Source: Paulinella micropora | Lineage: Eukaryota > Cercozoa > Imbricatea > Euglyphida > Paulinellidae | Length of the DNA: 64,000 nucleotides | Assembly: GCA_019918135.1 (NCBI GenBank) | Contig: WBZZ01003282.1 | Location: forward strand, 7,501-71,500 | Reading direction: 5' to 3' | Part shown: one piece after another, positions 31,739 to 44,528 of the stretch | Numbering within the stretch: the stretch's first letter is position 1 | How the letters are laid out: every line of letters starts with the position of its first letter | The notes under the pieces: model-generated | The model's input: only the letters and a program-made list of their open reading frames with translations | What the model was told of the DNA's origin: nothing | The model's database searches: none | Position numbers and translations under genes: made by a program

Positions 31739-33706
31739 ATGCCTCCAAGTCGCGGATCCAAAGGCTGGCGAAAGCAGAGAAAGACTTTTGACAAAAACAA
31801 GAAGAGGACTGAGAGGGATACACGTGCCGACGCGTTGGCGGAAAAAAGAGCCAAGCTCGACGACCAAGAGCGAGTTGCAGAGGCAAGGGAACGAGACTCG
31901 CAGTATGGCTGTTGCACGGGCATCAAAGTGGGGGCGGAATCTCTCGAAGTGGGGGCAGAATCTCTCGATAATTATGAAATGGAATTTTCTGTCATCACCA
32001 CGAAAGGGGCTGGAGTACATTACATGACCAGAAAGGAGTACTGGGCTAGTGTAGAGAGGGAGAAGATGACGCCAGTAGTGCCAGATGCGCATGGGTGTGT
32101 GGGTAGAACAGGAGAGCCATACCTGCGAGAGATGTGACAGTGGCAGGAGACAGATGATAGGTGTAGAATAGATAAGTATGTGACGGGGAAAACGATAGTG
32201 CTAGTGCGTAGGGTGCCCAAGATCAGAGAAGGTGTCCAAGCAGACCAGGAGACGAAAGCAGAGGTGTGGGGCTGTGGTAGGGGAGATTAGGCGAATGTTA
32301 GGTGAGGAGCATAGGTTGACAGAAGCAGAGGTGAATGATTATGATGAAATGGTGAAAGACATGTATAAAAAATAACCTGCCATGCCTGACGAGAAACAAA
32401 TAGAGAACTTAGCCTAGCAGGCCCTGTTGCACATGGATTGCAACGTCATGTCTGACAAGCAAGTCTCCGCTTTATTGCATGCAGTGAAGCATCCCTTTCT
32501 CTCGGGCCAGCAGGTTGGCTTTGCTTTTTTGTTTGTTTCTTTTCTGCAATTTGTGTGACTGTAGTTGACGAAGAAGAGGAGAGAGCTCACAGCGGACGTG
32601 GACCTTAAGTACGATCTGAAACTGTCAGCAGACGGTTTGTCTGCGAGTGCAAATGTTTACAGCATTCTCACTGAGTTGGAGACCAAGTGGATGAGGGATG
32701 GGGCAGGGCAGGCGGATACGCTCATGATACCTATTGGGGGGGATGGCAGGAAAACAGGTGCAACACTGAATTCTGTACTATGGGCGATTAAGGTTTTTGC
32801 AGTTGATGATGAAAAGCAGTTGGTACGGGGCTTTCCCCATCCCACGAGTCAGGAGGGGATCTTCCCTGTGCTCATTTCTAGGTGCGGGGAAGAACTGGAG
32901 GAGCTCAAACAGTCCGCAGGTAAACATGATGGGGATATTTTGTGGAGGCAGAACTGCGTGCTAAGGCAGTATGAGCTGTTGTTTGCTCAAAATTTTTTTG
33001 AGGTTAGTGTAGGGGCAATTCTTTATTGATCTGCCCCCACGTTAACGTCAAACCTCTTTGTTTTTTTTTGTTGTTTTTTTCTTGCTTTTTTTCTTTTTCT
33101 TTTTCTTTTTTTTTCTTTTTGCTTCTCGGTTACTAGGGGAAAATCTATGTTGAAGATAACATCACTTCTCTTCTACACATATTTTCCCGATCTTTCTCTT
33201 TCTCTCTCTTTTCGTTAAGTTATTAACAATAAAACTTTCTTAATAATGAATAAGTTTTATTAATACTTGAATTAGTTTATTAATATTATAGTTGAATTAG
33301 TTTTATTTATTAATACTATTGATATAAATTTTTATTAATAACTTGTAGGTGAGCTTTTAGCTTATCTGGAGCAACTTGAACAAAATGGATGGATATGCCC
33401 AGAAACCGGCCGGCATTATAAGGTTAAACCTTTTGTGACCGCGGCCGGTGACATGAAGTGGCTGCTTTCATGCACCGGGCATAAAGCAGCCTCTTCAGAT
33501 AACTCTTGTTTTTTGTGCACATGCCATTCAGACGATAGAGCAGATTTAGAGGTAGAGTGGGGTGTGACTAGAAAGAGCACTGATGATGCATCACAACCCT
33601 GGAAAAAAACATGCACAAGTTTTCCAACTGGTAGCCAATTCTTCCAGTTTTCCAACTTTGTCACTTCAGGTAGTTTTGGTGATCAAACCTTTGGCCCAGG
33701 TATTAT
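31739..33706 (+). pseudogene. Decayed spliced gene of a dispersed transposase-like family
   Basis: Plus-strand exon-like pieces. The first is Lys/Arg-rich (MPPSRGSKGWRKQRKTFDKN...) at 31739-32137. The second, after an acceptor near 32564, contains LKLSADGLSAS, PIGGDGRKTGATLNSVLWAIKVF and a Glu-rich helix. The third, after an acceptor near 33349, holds AAGDMKWLLSCTGHKAAS followed by CFLCTCHSDD. The 'D-x-K-W/F-L ... G ... C-x-x-C' block after a 'DGR' block recalls a dispersed protist/invertebrate family with transposase-like features, known to me only from memory. Splice-like GT and AG borders fit between pieces, but other stretches (32138-32560) contain stops, so the gene looks inactive. RAG1/Transib kinship is possible and unproven. 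Confidence 0.4.
33047..33345. other. T-rich, intron-like stretch
   Basis: Poly-T/C run (33056-33120), then an AT-rich stretch with TTAATA repeats (33225-33340) ending in an acceptor-like TTGTAG. This fits intronic sequence of the flanking gene; no separate feature is seen. Confidence 0.4.
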
Positions 33707-33985
33707 CTATTTGTCTGTCTATCTATCTAATGAATAGGCACGGAGAGGGCGGGGGAATTCTTGTGCTTTCACACCTTCAAGATTGGCGCTATCTATCTAT
33801 ATCATGAATAGGCACGGAGAGGGCGATGAAATTGTTGTGTTTTCACATCTTCGAAGCTTCTTTCATTGGTGCTATCTATCTATCGATCTATATCATATAA
33901 ATAGGCCTGGCGGAGAGGGTGGGGGAATCGTTGTGCTTCCACACCTTCGAAGCTTCCTTCAAGATTGGCGCTACCACTCCCACTT
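33707..33985. repeat. Three-copy minisatellite with TATC microsatellites
   Basis: Three tandem, diverged units of about 80-100 bp. Each has CTATCTATC, then ATGAATAGGC-(C/A)GGAGAGGG, then a TTGTGCTTYCACACCTTC block and GATTGGCGCTA. They lie between exon-like sequences, so probably in an intron. Confidence 0.8.
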
Positions 33986-34323
33986 CAGTACGCAAGCTCT
34001 TTCCCTCTCTTTCTCTCCCCCCCCCCCCTTCCCCTCTCTCTCTCTCTCTCACACATGCGCGTTCTTTTATCCATCGAGCTATGTAATATATATTATCACA
34101 ACCTTAGCTGAGCGAATGGAAATCTCTTGCTGGTCGATTCTAGAATATTATTATGTAATACCCGAAATTAATAGGTTCGATAATTTTCCATTTTCGTTCA
34201 GTTGTCCACACCGCAAAATCAGACCGATTTCTGCTGATTTTTGCGACTTGTTTGAAATTCGTGCGTGTGTGTGAGAGAGACAGAAGAGAGGACTAATGAT
34301 GAGTGTTTGGTTTGTGCAACCAG
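33986..34323. other. Intron-like spacer with CT microsatellite
   Basis: Contains a C/T run and (CT)n near 34000-34050, then AT-rich sequence ending in GCAACCAG, which serves as the splice acceptor of the next exon. No gene is seen. Confidence 0.45.
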
Positions 34324-35336
34324 AACGGTGCCAGGATCACAGTGAGCCCCGACGACGGGAGTGGCGGTCGTATGTCATTCCTTGCATTCAACGAAACTTT
34401 GCAGGGCATCGAAGTGACCTTTTTTGACACGCCGGTCGTTTGCCCTATACCCGTAGACAGGTCTGCCTGTCCCAGTACAGGCGGCTGTTCCGATACAGAC
34501 TTCAACGGTACCGTAATTGGCATGCTTTCCTACAATACCAGCACCATGGTAACCTTTGTGGTCGACGTGCAAACTGGCCCTGACGTGGTGAAGATCTATT
34601 TCGATGGGGTAGGCTTGTCTCACATCTAGATGCATGATTTATCTTTATTTATTTCTTGTTTTCTTCTTATCATCATACATTCAAACATTCATGGACAGAC
34701 ATTATGATACATACATACCACGATTTTTAGGTGTTGGTGCACACTGGCACCTCGTGGGAAAACTACTACCGCGGCGACCAGGAACAGAATGGCAATTGCA
34801 ACCAGGTTCCCCAAATCAACACTTTGATTTGGCGTGTCGGCGGGGATCCCAATCCTGGAGTACAAGGTATATCTATCTATTGAGCTATCTATCTATCTAT
34901 CTCTCCCTGTCGGGTGTCCCTCCCTTCGATGTATTAAAAAAAAAAAAAAAAATGTCGAGGGAGCGGGACGTTGGCGATGAAGACCAATCCCTCTAGAGAA
35001 AACTGCATCACATGCCAGTTGGCTACCTCGCAATTGCAAGGATGCACCATGGGTAGCTGTGGCAATTGGTTTTTTTTCCTTCAAAAGTACTCAACCTGCA
35101 CTTTGTGCTTGGTGAGTGGATACCTCCGCTGGCAGGACGCCATGGGGAGCCAGGAAGGCGAAGGCAGGCCTGAGCCGAGGATGCCTCCTGGAAGGACGCC
35201 TAGGCCTATGGCCATTTGGCTATGCGACGCCACTAGACTAAACATATCTGTCTATCTATCTATAAATTTCCACTTAGGTATGGGCTTCGCGATCGACCAG
35301 GTGGGTTACGGCGTATGCAACAACGTCTGCAATTAA
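34324..35336 (+). CDS. Spliced Cys-rich extracellular-type host gene (3' part)
   Basis: Exon-like blocks 34324-34608, 34731-34866, 34999-35111 and about 35279-35336 are bordered by AG acceptors and GT donors. Phase is compatible across the first three; the last join is not clean. The product has a beta-rich domain (NGARITVSPDDGSGGRMSFL ...), a segment with YYRGDQEQNGNCNQVP, then a Cys-rich part (NCITCQLATSQLQGC) and ends VGYGVCNNVCN. Several N-X-T/S sites and paired Cys suggest a secreted or surface protein. An upstream exon around 33600-33706 (SQFFQFSNFVTSGSFGDQTFGP) may belong to it. No family is recognised. Introns carry TATC repeats. Confidence 0.5.
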
Positions 35337-35950
35337 TATTATCACTGGATTACTGTTACCACGAGAAAAGTGGTAGGCAAAATTTGAGGCCATTGGGTTA
35401 CTCCCGACCAGCCCGGGCCGGTCGGGAATAGAGAACTCGTGCTGACCATGGCCAGCGCACATGGTCACTGGTTCACATGGCTATGGACTTGTGCAACCCC
35501 CAAGCCCATGGTCGTTCCCTCAAGTTACCATCCTGTACGAGTCGAGCCCAATTGTCTTCAAGCTTTTTCGTCACGGAACAGATCAGTTTTGGCGTCGAAG
35601 GTGGGAAAAGTCGCGCGATTACGATCTCATTTTTCTATGCGAATAGTGATAATACGATACCATTGAATTTAACAGGAATCCGAAATGTTACCATGCCAAA
35701 CTGGGACTGCTCGCCACGTACCGTTGATAGAAAATAATGCATTTTTTCACTTTCTGTCTGCCAGTACTACAGTGTGATATTCCTGATCCTTGTTTGAAGT
35801 GCGCAAGGTGAACAGTGCTCAGCAGCCGCAATTTTGTTTTAGTAGTAGTCCTATATTAAGTGCGCCTCACAAGTTAACTACGGAAGCTCAATTTCTTTTA
35901 TCTAGTCGATCAACTGGAGAGGTTCCTAGTTCTTCAAGCGCTTCGATCTC
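35337..35950. other. Intergenic stretch
   Basis: No secure gene. A hairpin CCCGACC...GGTCGGG lies at about 35402-35426. Short open pieces near 35540-35730 (ITISFFYANSDN) could be remnants of an exon like those of the preceding gene, but splice borders are not convincing. Confidence 0.4.
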
Positions 35951-37073
35951 CTTCGGAAGTAGGAGGGTAATTAGTCATATCTACCCTTTACATGTAGTAA
36001 TATTTCATAGTATTCAACTAATTTAGAATCATTATGACACTTCTGGTACTGGTGACTATCCTTTTAGTTAGGTATTACCTATTTCCATCAGATCATTATC
36101 TATGTGTCGGTAGTAGCTTCAATTTGATCTCTGGGGCCGGGATCTTATGACCTTTTGTCAGTAAATATTTGAACTGAATTCGGTACTGGGGGACGCCCTA
36201 GTATGATCCCGGGCCTATCAAACCGGTTCCGAGATCCTCTAGTAAGATCCTTAAGAGATCCAGCCAATACTTTTTGTTGAGGATTGTGCAGCAGTTTGAA
36301 AGGGTCGCACGCTTTCTAATAAGCTCAGCTCAGGCAATGACGCAGGTTTTAAGAGTGAGCAAGAACTGGCTGAGAACAAGGCGCTTGAGATCATGGTTGA
36401 TTGTATTCCATCCGAAGGCGGTGACTGCAAACTTTTCTGATGACTGTATTAGACACGTATATCAATATACTAACTATATCGTATCCTGCCGGTACTAACT
36501 ATCCAGTTCTATTATAAGTACAGACTTTAATAAGGAAACACGCTAGTACAAACGGCGCTGTTACCAGTGATAAGTAACGGTAGCGGGACATAAATGATGG
36601 CTCTGACACACATTACTCACGGCCGGATCGTACTGTCTATTAATACTTAAGGAACTTCATCTAAACCGGTTGTAGTGGCTCAGGATCGAACTAGTGCGTC
36701 CCCCAGTAAGTCACACAGTATACTAGTTCAAATATTTCTTATTCAATCAACAGATACGATCCCGCCACAGAGATTAAAAAAAAAAAACAGTAACGTTCAT
36801 CCTAAGTGGTAATGATATGACTGAAATAAGTAATACTTAAAAAGGTAGCCATCAGTATCAGAAATGTCAATATGACTAGTAATTATTACTGAGTGCCACT
36901 GCGTTCAAATTCTCATTCTACTGTCAGATTTCCAACTAAGCGTCCGCAAAACCAGGGAAACTTTCGCTAGCTAAATCAAAATCTGACTAGAAAATTAGAA
37001 CTTGAACTTACTTAGTAGTGGTATTGATATATATTAAGGGCAGCTATGACTAATTACTCTCCCACTTCCTAAG
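35951..37073. repeat. Large inverted repeat (third LTR family or foldback element)
   Basis: Sequence from about 35951 to 36270 recurs inverted and diverged at about 36640-37073. Shared blocks include GGAAGT(A/G)GGAG followed by GTAATTAGTCATA, TACTGGGGGACGC, AAATATTTGAACT and AAACCGGTT. The right arm carries extra internal sequence. Just outside the right arm the complement reads TTAGGGGGAG, like a retroelement polypurine tract. Two oppositely oriented LTRs of a separate family, or a foldback transposon, would both fit. The middle (36270-36640) has no coding signal. Confidence 0.65.
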
Positions 37074-37103
37074 CTCCCCCTAATTAGGAATGAAGGCCCG
37101 CAG

Positions 37104-37445
37104 CGTTGGATAGGTAACTTCTGCTTACTATTTTAGTAGTAATTATGATTGATTTCTATGTGCGGTAACATTTTACTGAGTCATAATTAGTACTAACTGT
37201 AATAGATAATTCAAGTCAATTGTGCACGTTACGTTTTTACCATTGTGCACCGGACCATATCATTGAGCGTCAGTTACTGTTAGTCACGCACTTAGACTAG
37301 TTAGCTCTTTTGGAGTTCAGTTCTGCGTTGATGCCTTCTGATTAAAGTGGCTGTGAGCAACCTGGCTTTTAACGAAGGCTCCCGGCAAACCGCAAGTGAA
37401 AGGTAGGGTAAGGTCCGTGTGTGACCGGTATATACCTAATCATCG
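37104..37445 (+). repeat. 5' LTR of copia element 2
   Basis: Direct repeat of 50025-50366, beginning CGTTGGA and ending ATCATCG. It is followed directly by GTCACGAGCC, the counterpart of the putative primer-binding region of element 1. Confidence 0.92.
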
Positions 37446-40400
37446 GTCACGAGCCGTTGGGGAAATGGTTCGTCACAGCAATACACAAACTGGAAACAGT
37501 TCTTATCTCACGTACCCGTCTATGACGGTATCACCGAGCATCTTCGAGGATTTTATTACCAGCTAGAGGAATATGCTTACGGTATTAGTACAATTCTCGG
37601 GAATATGGTGAAAGATGCATTTCTAGATGAGGCAGCTGCTAAGAGAAAGTACGGATGTGATTTAGACCGTATGAGAGCAGCAGAGGAGGCAGATGAACCG
37701 AGAGAGCCGATAGAAGAAGATTCACCAGATGTGAGTGAAGAAAGTGAGGAAGAAGAGAAAGGAGACGCATCCTCACAAACATCATCACGCCCAAGAAGAT
37801 CAGAACCAAAGAAGAAAACTCTAGAGAAGCCGAAAGAGTGGCGAAATGGAGTAATGAGCAGAAGGTAGCTTGGGAAGAAAAAGCAAAGAGACGAGCGAGA
37901 TGATCACAGACGAGAGCAGCGAGAAGCTTACACGGAGTGACAAAGAGAGCATACAAAAGAGAACAGAAGTACTTGCAGCGATGCAAATTATTTCAGTTAC
38001 TTATCACCACCGCATTCTCAAACTGCAAAGTCGTCGCATATCTCAGAAGCCGTAATGCTCAAGATCCGTTTGAAAAAGTCGGCATCGTAAAAAGAAAATA
38101 CTGACAAATTTCCGGAGCTGCGAGATATCTGGAAGAAAAGAAGTTCAGAGAGAGAGAGAGAGAGAGAGTACCTAGGAAGAATGAAGACGAAGACGCCTGG
38201 CTAAAAAGGTATCTACTGAAGAAAGAGTGGCTAGAGAAGCTAAGAGGAGAGAAGTTTGAAGAGGAAGAATCAATAAATAGGCTGCTTGAAAATCTAAGTA
38301 CTCATCCTGCCTATGGTGCTAAATACTTTGCTGAGCATTATCGTATGAATCCAGCTGTACGACCCAAGCACAACGACATAGTTGAGGCAGCGAGAGAAGT
38401 GTACGTGCTTTGGGAGGCAGCCAAAAAGCAGAAGAAGTATGAGAAAGGAAAACATAGTGAAAGAGCAGAAGGACAGGGAGCAGCTCTATTGCTAGCAGAC
38501 GAGGGAGAGAAAGAGAGTAGGAGGAGTGAGAAGGGCAAGTACAGAGAGAAAGGTGGGCATGGGGGCAAGCATGATGGGGCAGTGCCAGAACGAAAGGAAT
38601 GGTGGTTGACTGCAGTATGTTATAACTGCAATGAAACTGGCCACACTAAGCGTTTCTGCCCTAAGCTCAAGCGTAGTAGCTATCAAAGCTCCCGTCGAAA
38701 CCATAAACCCCACAACACCACCCCTTCTAAGAAGGAAACCCAAAGCAAAGGTAGTAAGCTTCGAAAGAAGAAGGAAAAAGGGGTGACTCTTATAAGAGGT
38801 GAAAAGGGTGATGGACAAGAAAGGGAAGAAGGGGAAGAAGAGAACACAGAAGGAGACGACAGTTCAGAACAAGAAGAGTATGAACTGATTGTCATGGAGG
38901 CAGAAGACGAACACGAAGAGGGCAACACAGCCCAAAAACGAGGTGAGGAAACGGAAGGGGAGGATAGTGAAACAGAGGAGCAAAAAGAGAACGACACTAA
39001 AGAACCCGAAAGAGTCCGTGAGGGGGGGGGGGGGGTAAGAATGTCGAGCAGCTCCCAGACTCGCTACTCGCTCGAGGCATTCCCCCATCCAACCTCTCAC
39101 AACCCACTCTCACTAGTGAACAACGCCCCAATCCTTCCACAACAACCCCTCCCAACCAACCCACTCCAAAGCACGAGAGTCTCGTGCGGAAAATGTCCTC
39201 GCAACCCTCTGAAAAAGAGAAACCGGCAAAACCGAAACCAACACCCCAATCTCTCCCACAAACCAAAGTTGCACACAAACACAAGACGCCACAGACCATC
39301 ACACCCACCAAACAAACACCCAACCCCAAAAGAAACAATCCAATGTGAAGGGAAGAACCCTAAGGGGGGGCAGTGTGGTGTGAAATATGGTGAGGAAGGG
39401 AGCATAGGTAAGGCAGGTAGTATGAGCAAAAGGCTGAAATATGCCAAACTTTGCGGGTATCACTACAAGCAGGATCCACTATTTCCACAGATAGATCTGG
39501 AACAACCCCCATCATGCCGCCCCCCACCCACCAATGAGTACCCAAGTGAGGAAGTGATGAAGAGAGTGATGAGAGAGAGGGAGAGCAAGGGGGCGAGCGC
39601 ACAGCAATTTTCGCAAAAAGATTCGGCAATACCTGGACAGAAAGGCAAGGTAATTCCCGCTCAACAACACAAATCAGAAAACAAACCGGAAAACTCGCAT
39701 GAAGGAAAAATAATGGCTGATGGTGTTGATATGGTAGATATACAAGCGCGGGCCGGGCAGGTTAAGGCTGAGATCGAAGCGGCGAGTGTAGTGTCTGTGC
39801 GGCAGGCAAAGAGTGCTGAAGGGAAGACGTGGCCGCCATCGCAACCATCAAAAGGTCCGTCCCCAATAGATAGAGTAGGAGATGAAGGACAGGAGACTCA
39901 ATCAACACCAACACCACAGCACAACTTAGTCAGGCCCACACAACAACCCACCACACTTGAGGAGGGGAGCAGTAAAACGAGGGGGCTAGGCAAGGTAATT
40001 AGCTTTGAGGACATAAAGAAGCTAGCTGAGTCGTTACAGACGTGCATTATGGACGACAAAACAGGTGATGTAGTGAAGGTGAAGAGACAGAACAGAGTGA
40101 GAGTAGCTGAGACAAACTACTGACAGACATGTTTTGCGATAAATGACGTGTTCTTGTCACATGCTGCGGGAACAACACCCATGGCAAGGGAGTCAGTGAG
40201 AGAGGCACGCTTAAAAGCTGCATCAGAAGAGTCACGGCGATGAAGAAAGAGAGAGCGATTTGGGATTGTCACATGAGACACAGTGAAGGACACCCCATAC
40301 CCCAAAAGACAGAGTTACAACGTCTGTTGTTTGTGATGTCGAATGGACTGAAAGACCTAACTGTGAAAGATGGGTTATGTCACGAGCCAAACGGCAAGTA

Positions 40401-40731
40401 CAGTGAGTTCTACACGGAAATGCTATCCGTGATGGATTATGGAATTACAGACCTAGCATACCACCACAAAAACGCTTTTGCTGAGCAATTAGTGGAATCT
40501 ATGCCTCACTTAGCCCAGATTCATAACGAGGTAGTGGAAGAGGGATCTTTGAGTGCGTATTTACGCAGATTACACTCAGGAGACGCACACTTGTTCTTTA
40601 CACCAAAGACAGCAGCTAAGAAGAAAGCAGCATTTGATGCGAAAAGAAGAGAACTAGACGGAGCGTCAGAAGAGGACGAAGATGAGGACCCCATGAACAC
40701 AGAGGACTCCAGATGTTCTGGATCAGGATAG
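37446..40731 (+). pseudogene. gag: Copia element 2: gag and nucleocapsid part
   Basis: Begins with a gag block (NWKQFLSHVPVYDGITEHL region), then an acidic Ser/Glu patch and Lys/Arg-rich helix as in element 1. A capsid-like block near 38.1-38.4 kb precedes a zinc knuckle CYNCNETGHTKRFC (CX2CX4HX4C, about 38620). A very long Lys/Glu/Pro-rich spacer follows up to about 40.1 kb, then a helical block to 40.73 kb. The spacer length makes this gag unusually long for copia. It contains a G10 run at about 39024. Interrupted. Confidence 0.8.
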
Positions 40732-41420
40732 AAAGAGCTCTTCCCATTTCATACAGGGATTATAGAGAAGCGAGGGAGGAGTACGACTGGTTACACGAAG
40801 AACGATACAACGAAGAGAGAGCGGAGAGAGATGCAAAGGAAAAAGAGGAAAGAGAGCAGAGAGAGAAAGAGAAAGAAAAGAAGAAGACAGAGGATGACGA
40901 ACACAACCTGATGGTAGCAGACGGAAAAGGAAAAAGCAAGAAAGAAAGGATGATAGTGCAAGACAGTGGATCATCACGAGACATAGCTTGCACCACAGCT
41001 ATCTTCAGCAACATATCTGATATTGTCCCAGTTAGTCTGATTACCGGAAACGGTGAAAGTGTAGTTAACCAGAGGGGAGAAGCGAGATTGACTCGCGTAG
41101 ATGGGAGTGGAAAACCGGTACTGGTAAAGAAGGAGATGTTGTACGACCCTAGAGTGCCTGTGAACATAGTCTCAACAGGCAGCATGGATCATTTTTACCA
41201 CAGATCTGTTATTCACCAGAACGGTCAATTGCCTTTTTTAAAGCACCCCATAAGAGTGAAAGAGAGTGACGTAATTGTCAGGGGGAGAATGACTCCAGGT
41301 ATGCTATACCGGTGGGACACGGAGTACGATGAACCTCTAGACATAAACACGAGATTTGACCCCAAGATCAAAGGAAAGAAGTCAAAGGCGGGGCAAACGG
41401 GGAGGGAGCCCCCAAAGTAA
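40713..41420 (+). pseudogene. pol: Copia element 2: aspartic protease part
   Basis: The retroviral aspartic protease box VQDSGSSRDIAC is visible, followed by LITGNGESVVN and the VNIVSTGSMDH and MLYRWDTEYDEPLD blocks, all collinear with element 1. A Glu/Lys/Arg-rich helix precedes it. Confidence 0.88.
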
Positions 41421-43222
41421 GAGAGAGTAAGAAAGAAAAAGCGACAGTTTGTGAGAATAGAGAGAATAAGGGATGTGTGATATACTGTATGCATCCTGAG
41501 AAGAGTGCGAACAAGAAGCCTGTAGACATCTATGTCATGCATCAGTGCAGCGGGCATAAGGCTATAAAGAAGACCGATGCATTAGGCAAGGCAATGGGCC
41601 GCAAAGTTGTCGGCAATGAAGATTTATTTAGATATTGCGAAGCTTGTATGATGGGTAGGGCTAAAGAGTTGCCCAGATTTAAGAAAAATAGGATTAGGAG
41701 AGCTAGTTATCCGAGTGAGATTTTGCACGTAGACACAGCCGGACCGTGGGCAGTAATGTCCATCAACGGCAAGTACTACAAGTTTTGCGTTACAGACGAT
41801 TTTCAGGTTATATCTTAGACTTTTACTTGAGACACAAGAACGAGTTCGTAGAGTGTCTTAAGCAGGCAGTAGTGTGGTTTGAACGACAGACCGGTAGGAA
41901 GGTCAAACTTGTCACGTGTGACAACGAATTCATTGCCCCCGTGGAAGTAATTTAGTGGTGGAAACCATTACAATTTATTTGGAAAGTTTCAGCACCGGGA
42001 GATAAGGATGGTAATCCGATAGCTGAAAAGGTTAATGACATAACAGCAGGGCCAGCTAGGGCTATGCGATACGAACAACCTTCCACTTAAGTTTTGGGCA
42101 GAGATGGAACACCGCTACCACACTACACAACATATTGCCAGCAACGACCGGACCACGCCAAGGGATTTCACCCTTCGAGCAGTGTTTGGGTTACAAACCT
42201 GCTATTCGACAACTGAAACCAATAGGATGTATGGGAGTAATGTATGTCGGTAAGCAAGTTGGCAAAGGAAACTATAGGGGAAAACGTGTAATGCTCTTGG
42301 GATACGACGTGTTCAAAGAGCTTTACAGAGTTTTGGATGGCCGAAAGGTCATATCGAACGTGCGTAACGTGCATTTCAACCCCCGTATAGTCGGAAAGGA
42401 TGCACATCCACCCAGAGGAGTCGAATGGGACGACGAGAAATCTGAGGGGGAGAGTAGCAATGCAGAGCAGCTTGAGCAGACGGAGATAGAACCGGAGCGT
42501 GAAGTTCAGGGGGAGTCAAAAGAGCATGAGGAAAAACATGGAGTTGAGGACGACACTGGTCCAGATTCCAGTCTTCCCATTGACTCAACCGAAAGCCAAG
42601 TTGTTGATCAGGACGACGGGGTAACACCCATCGAATCGCTTAGTGCGCAAGATCCTTCAGCTAGTCACCCGAGCCGGAGATATAGGGAAGGAGAAGCGCC
42701 AAACAAGGGCCTGACGTGGGAGCAAAGTGACCGGATCACGACAGCTAACATGGTGAGAGGGAAACGAGAAACAAAGGAACGGACGATAGCAATGCAGGTC
42801 ACACAACCAGTCAGAACTAAGAAGGTAGTCAAGGAAGATGCCTCATTAGAAGATGTCAAGGTAATAGTGCCAGCTGTAGCTGTTGGTGAACTTTGGGCAA
42901 AGGAAGAATATGGAGACAGCTGGAAGGAAGCAAAACGAGCCGGAAAAGTTTTAAAGCCATGCGAGAAAGGTGATAGACTTAAAGTTCGTAAGCAACCTAA
43001 GCCAAGTCACTTTGTAGCTTTTGATGACGGTTTAGTTGAAAAGATGCTAGACAGTGAAATCAAGAAATATAAAGTAGACCCAATCCATCCGCCCGGTGAA
43101 CTTGAGAGCGACAAGTCGTCCGAGGAAAGCATACTAGGAGAGAGGATAGTAGTCAAGTTTTACTCTACCTCACACTACGTGTGCCAAAAGCGATAGTAGA
43201 CGAAGGACTGACAGCAAAGGAG
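41421..43222 (+). pseudogene. pol: Copia element 2: integrase and linker to RT
   Basis: Zinc-binding HHCC part (HQCSGHKAIKK ... YCEACMMGR), catalytic core (LHVDTAGPW, CDNEF), then the GCMGVMYVGKQ segment and an acidic linker leading into the first RT residues (YLTLRVPKAIVDEGLTAKE). The reading stops being copia at 43222, exactly where the nested insertion starts, and resumes at 47834. Interrupted. Confidence 0.88.
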
Positions 43223-43393
43223 TTGCGTCTTGTTCACCTATATCCACATATATTCGACTTGCTACCGCGCCGCTGTAGCCGATGTCAAGAGCTTGAACAG
43301 CTGTGTTCACCTAATATACCATACATATAAACAACGTTAACAACGTTGTGTCGTTTGCTACCGGTGCGCGGTTGCATGGCATTGCATGTGTCT

Positions 43394-43630
43394 CACGTGC
43401 AGGTCAATAACATGTTGACTAGCCTGGAGCTATCAAACAACAACATAGGTGACGCAGAGGGACAGGAGATTAGTAAGTTGCTGCGCAGAAACCAAGACTG
43501 GGCAAGGCTGCATGAGCCTGCTCGAAGTGTCATGCCAGAGATCTATCAAGCCTTGCAGTTGTTCACTCCCGAGATATGCACCTGTATAGCTTACTACAGT
43601 GGGCCTGATTGCTCAGTTCCGATTGCAGAC
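43394..43630 (+). pseudogene. Leucine-rich-repeat gene fragment
   Basis: The product reads LTSLELSNNNIGDAEGQEIS followed by KLLRRN, a ribonuclease-inhibitor/NLR-type LRR unit (LxxLxLxxNxIGxxGxxxI). It is preceded by an acceptor-like TCACGTGCAG, so it looks like a single captured exon. It ends in Ser-rich sequence that merges into the microsatellite. There is no second repeat unit, so it is a fragment rather than a gene. Confidence 0.6.
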
Positions 43631-43639
43631 AAATTTGCT

Positions 43640-43941
43640 ACTCTTTCTCTTCTCTCTCTCTCCTCTTCTTCTTCATCCACTTCTTCTTCCTCTGGAAAGA
43701 AAAAAAGTAAGTCAGTAAGAAAGAAAGAAACAAAGAAAGATAAAAAAAGAAGAAGGAAGAAAAGATATGGAAAGAAAGAAAAAAAAAGGAAAGAAAAAGA
43801 AAGTAGGCAAGGAAGGGAAAGAAAGAAAGAAAGAAAGAAAGGAAGGAAGGAAGGAAGGAAGGAAGGAAGGAAGAAAGGAAGCAACTAAGAAAGAAAGAAG
43901 GAAAAACAGAAGAAGAGAAGTAGAAGAAGAGGAAGAAGAAA

Positions 43942-43972
<31 letters not shown>

Positions 43973-44276
43973 AGAAGCAGAAGAAGAAGGAGAAGAAGAA
44001 GAAGAGAAGAAGAAGAAGAAGAAGAAGAAGAAGAAGAAAAAAGAAAAAGAAAAGAAGAAGAAGAAGAAAAAGAAAAAGAAGAAAAAGAAGAAGAAGAAAA
44101 AGAAAAAGAAGAAGAAAAACAGAGAAAGGAAAGAAAGGAAAGAAAGAAAGAAATAAAGAAAAAGGAAAGAAAGAAAGAAAGAAAGAAAGGATGGAAGAAT
44201 GAAAGAAAGAGAGAGAAAGAAAGAAAGAAAGAAAGAAAGTCTTCTTCCTCTTCTTCTTCCTCTTCTTCTACCTCTT

Positions 44277-44318
<42 letters not shown>

Positions 44319-44495
44319 CTCTTCTTCTTCCTCTTCTTCTCTTCTTCTTCCTCTTCTTCTTCCTCTTCTTCTTCCTCTTCTTCTTCCTCTTCTTCTTCCT
44401 CTTCCTCTTCTTTCTCTTCTTCTTTTTCCTCTTCTTCTTCTTCTCTTCTTCTTCTTCTTCTTCTTCTTCTTTTTTCTCTTCTTCTTCTTCTTCTC

Positions 44496-44528
<33 letters not shown>

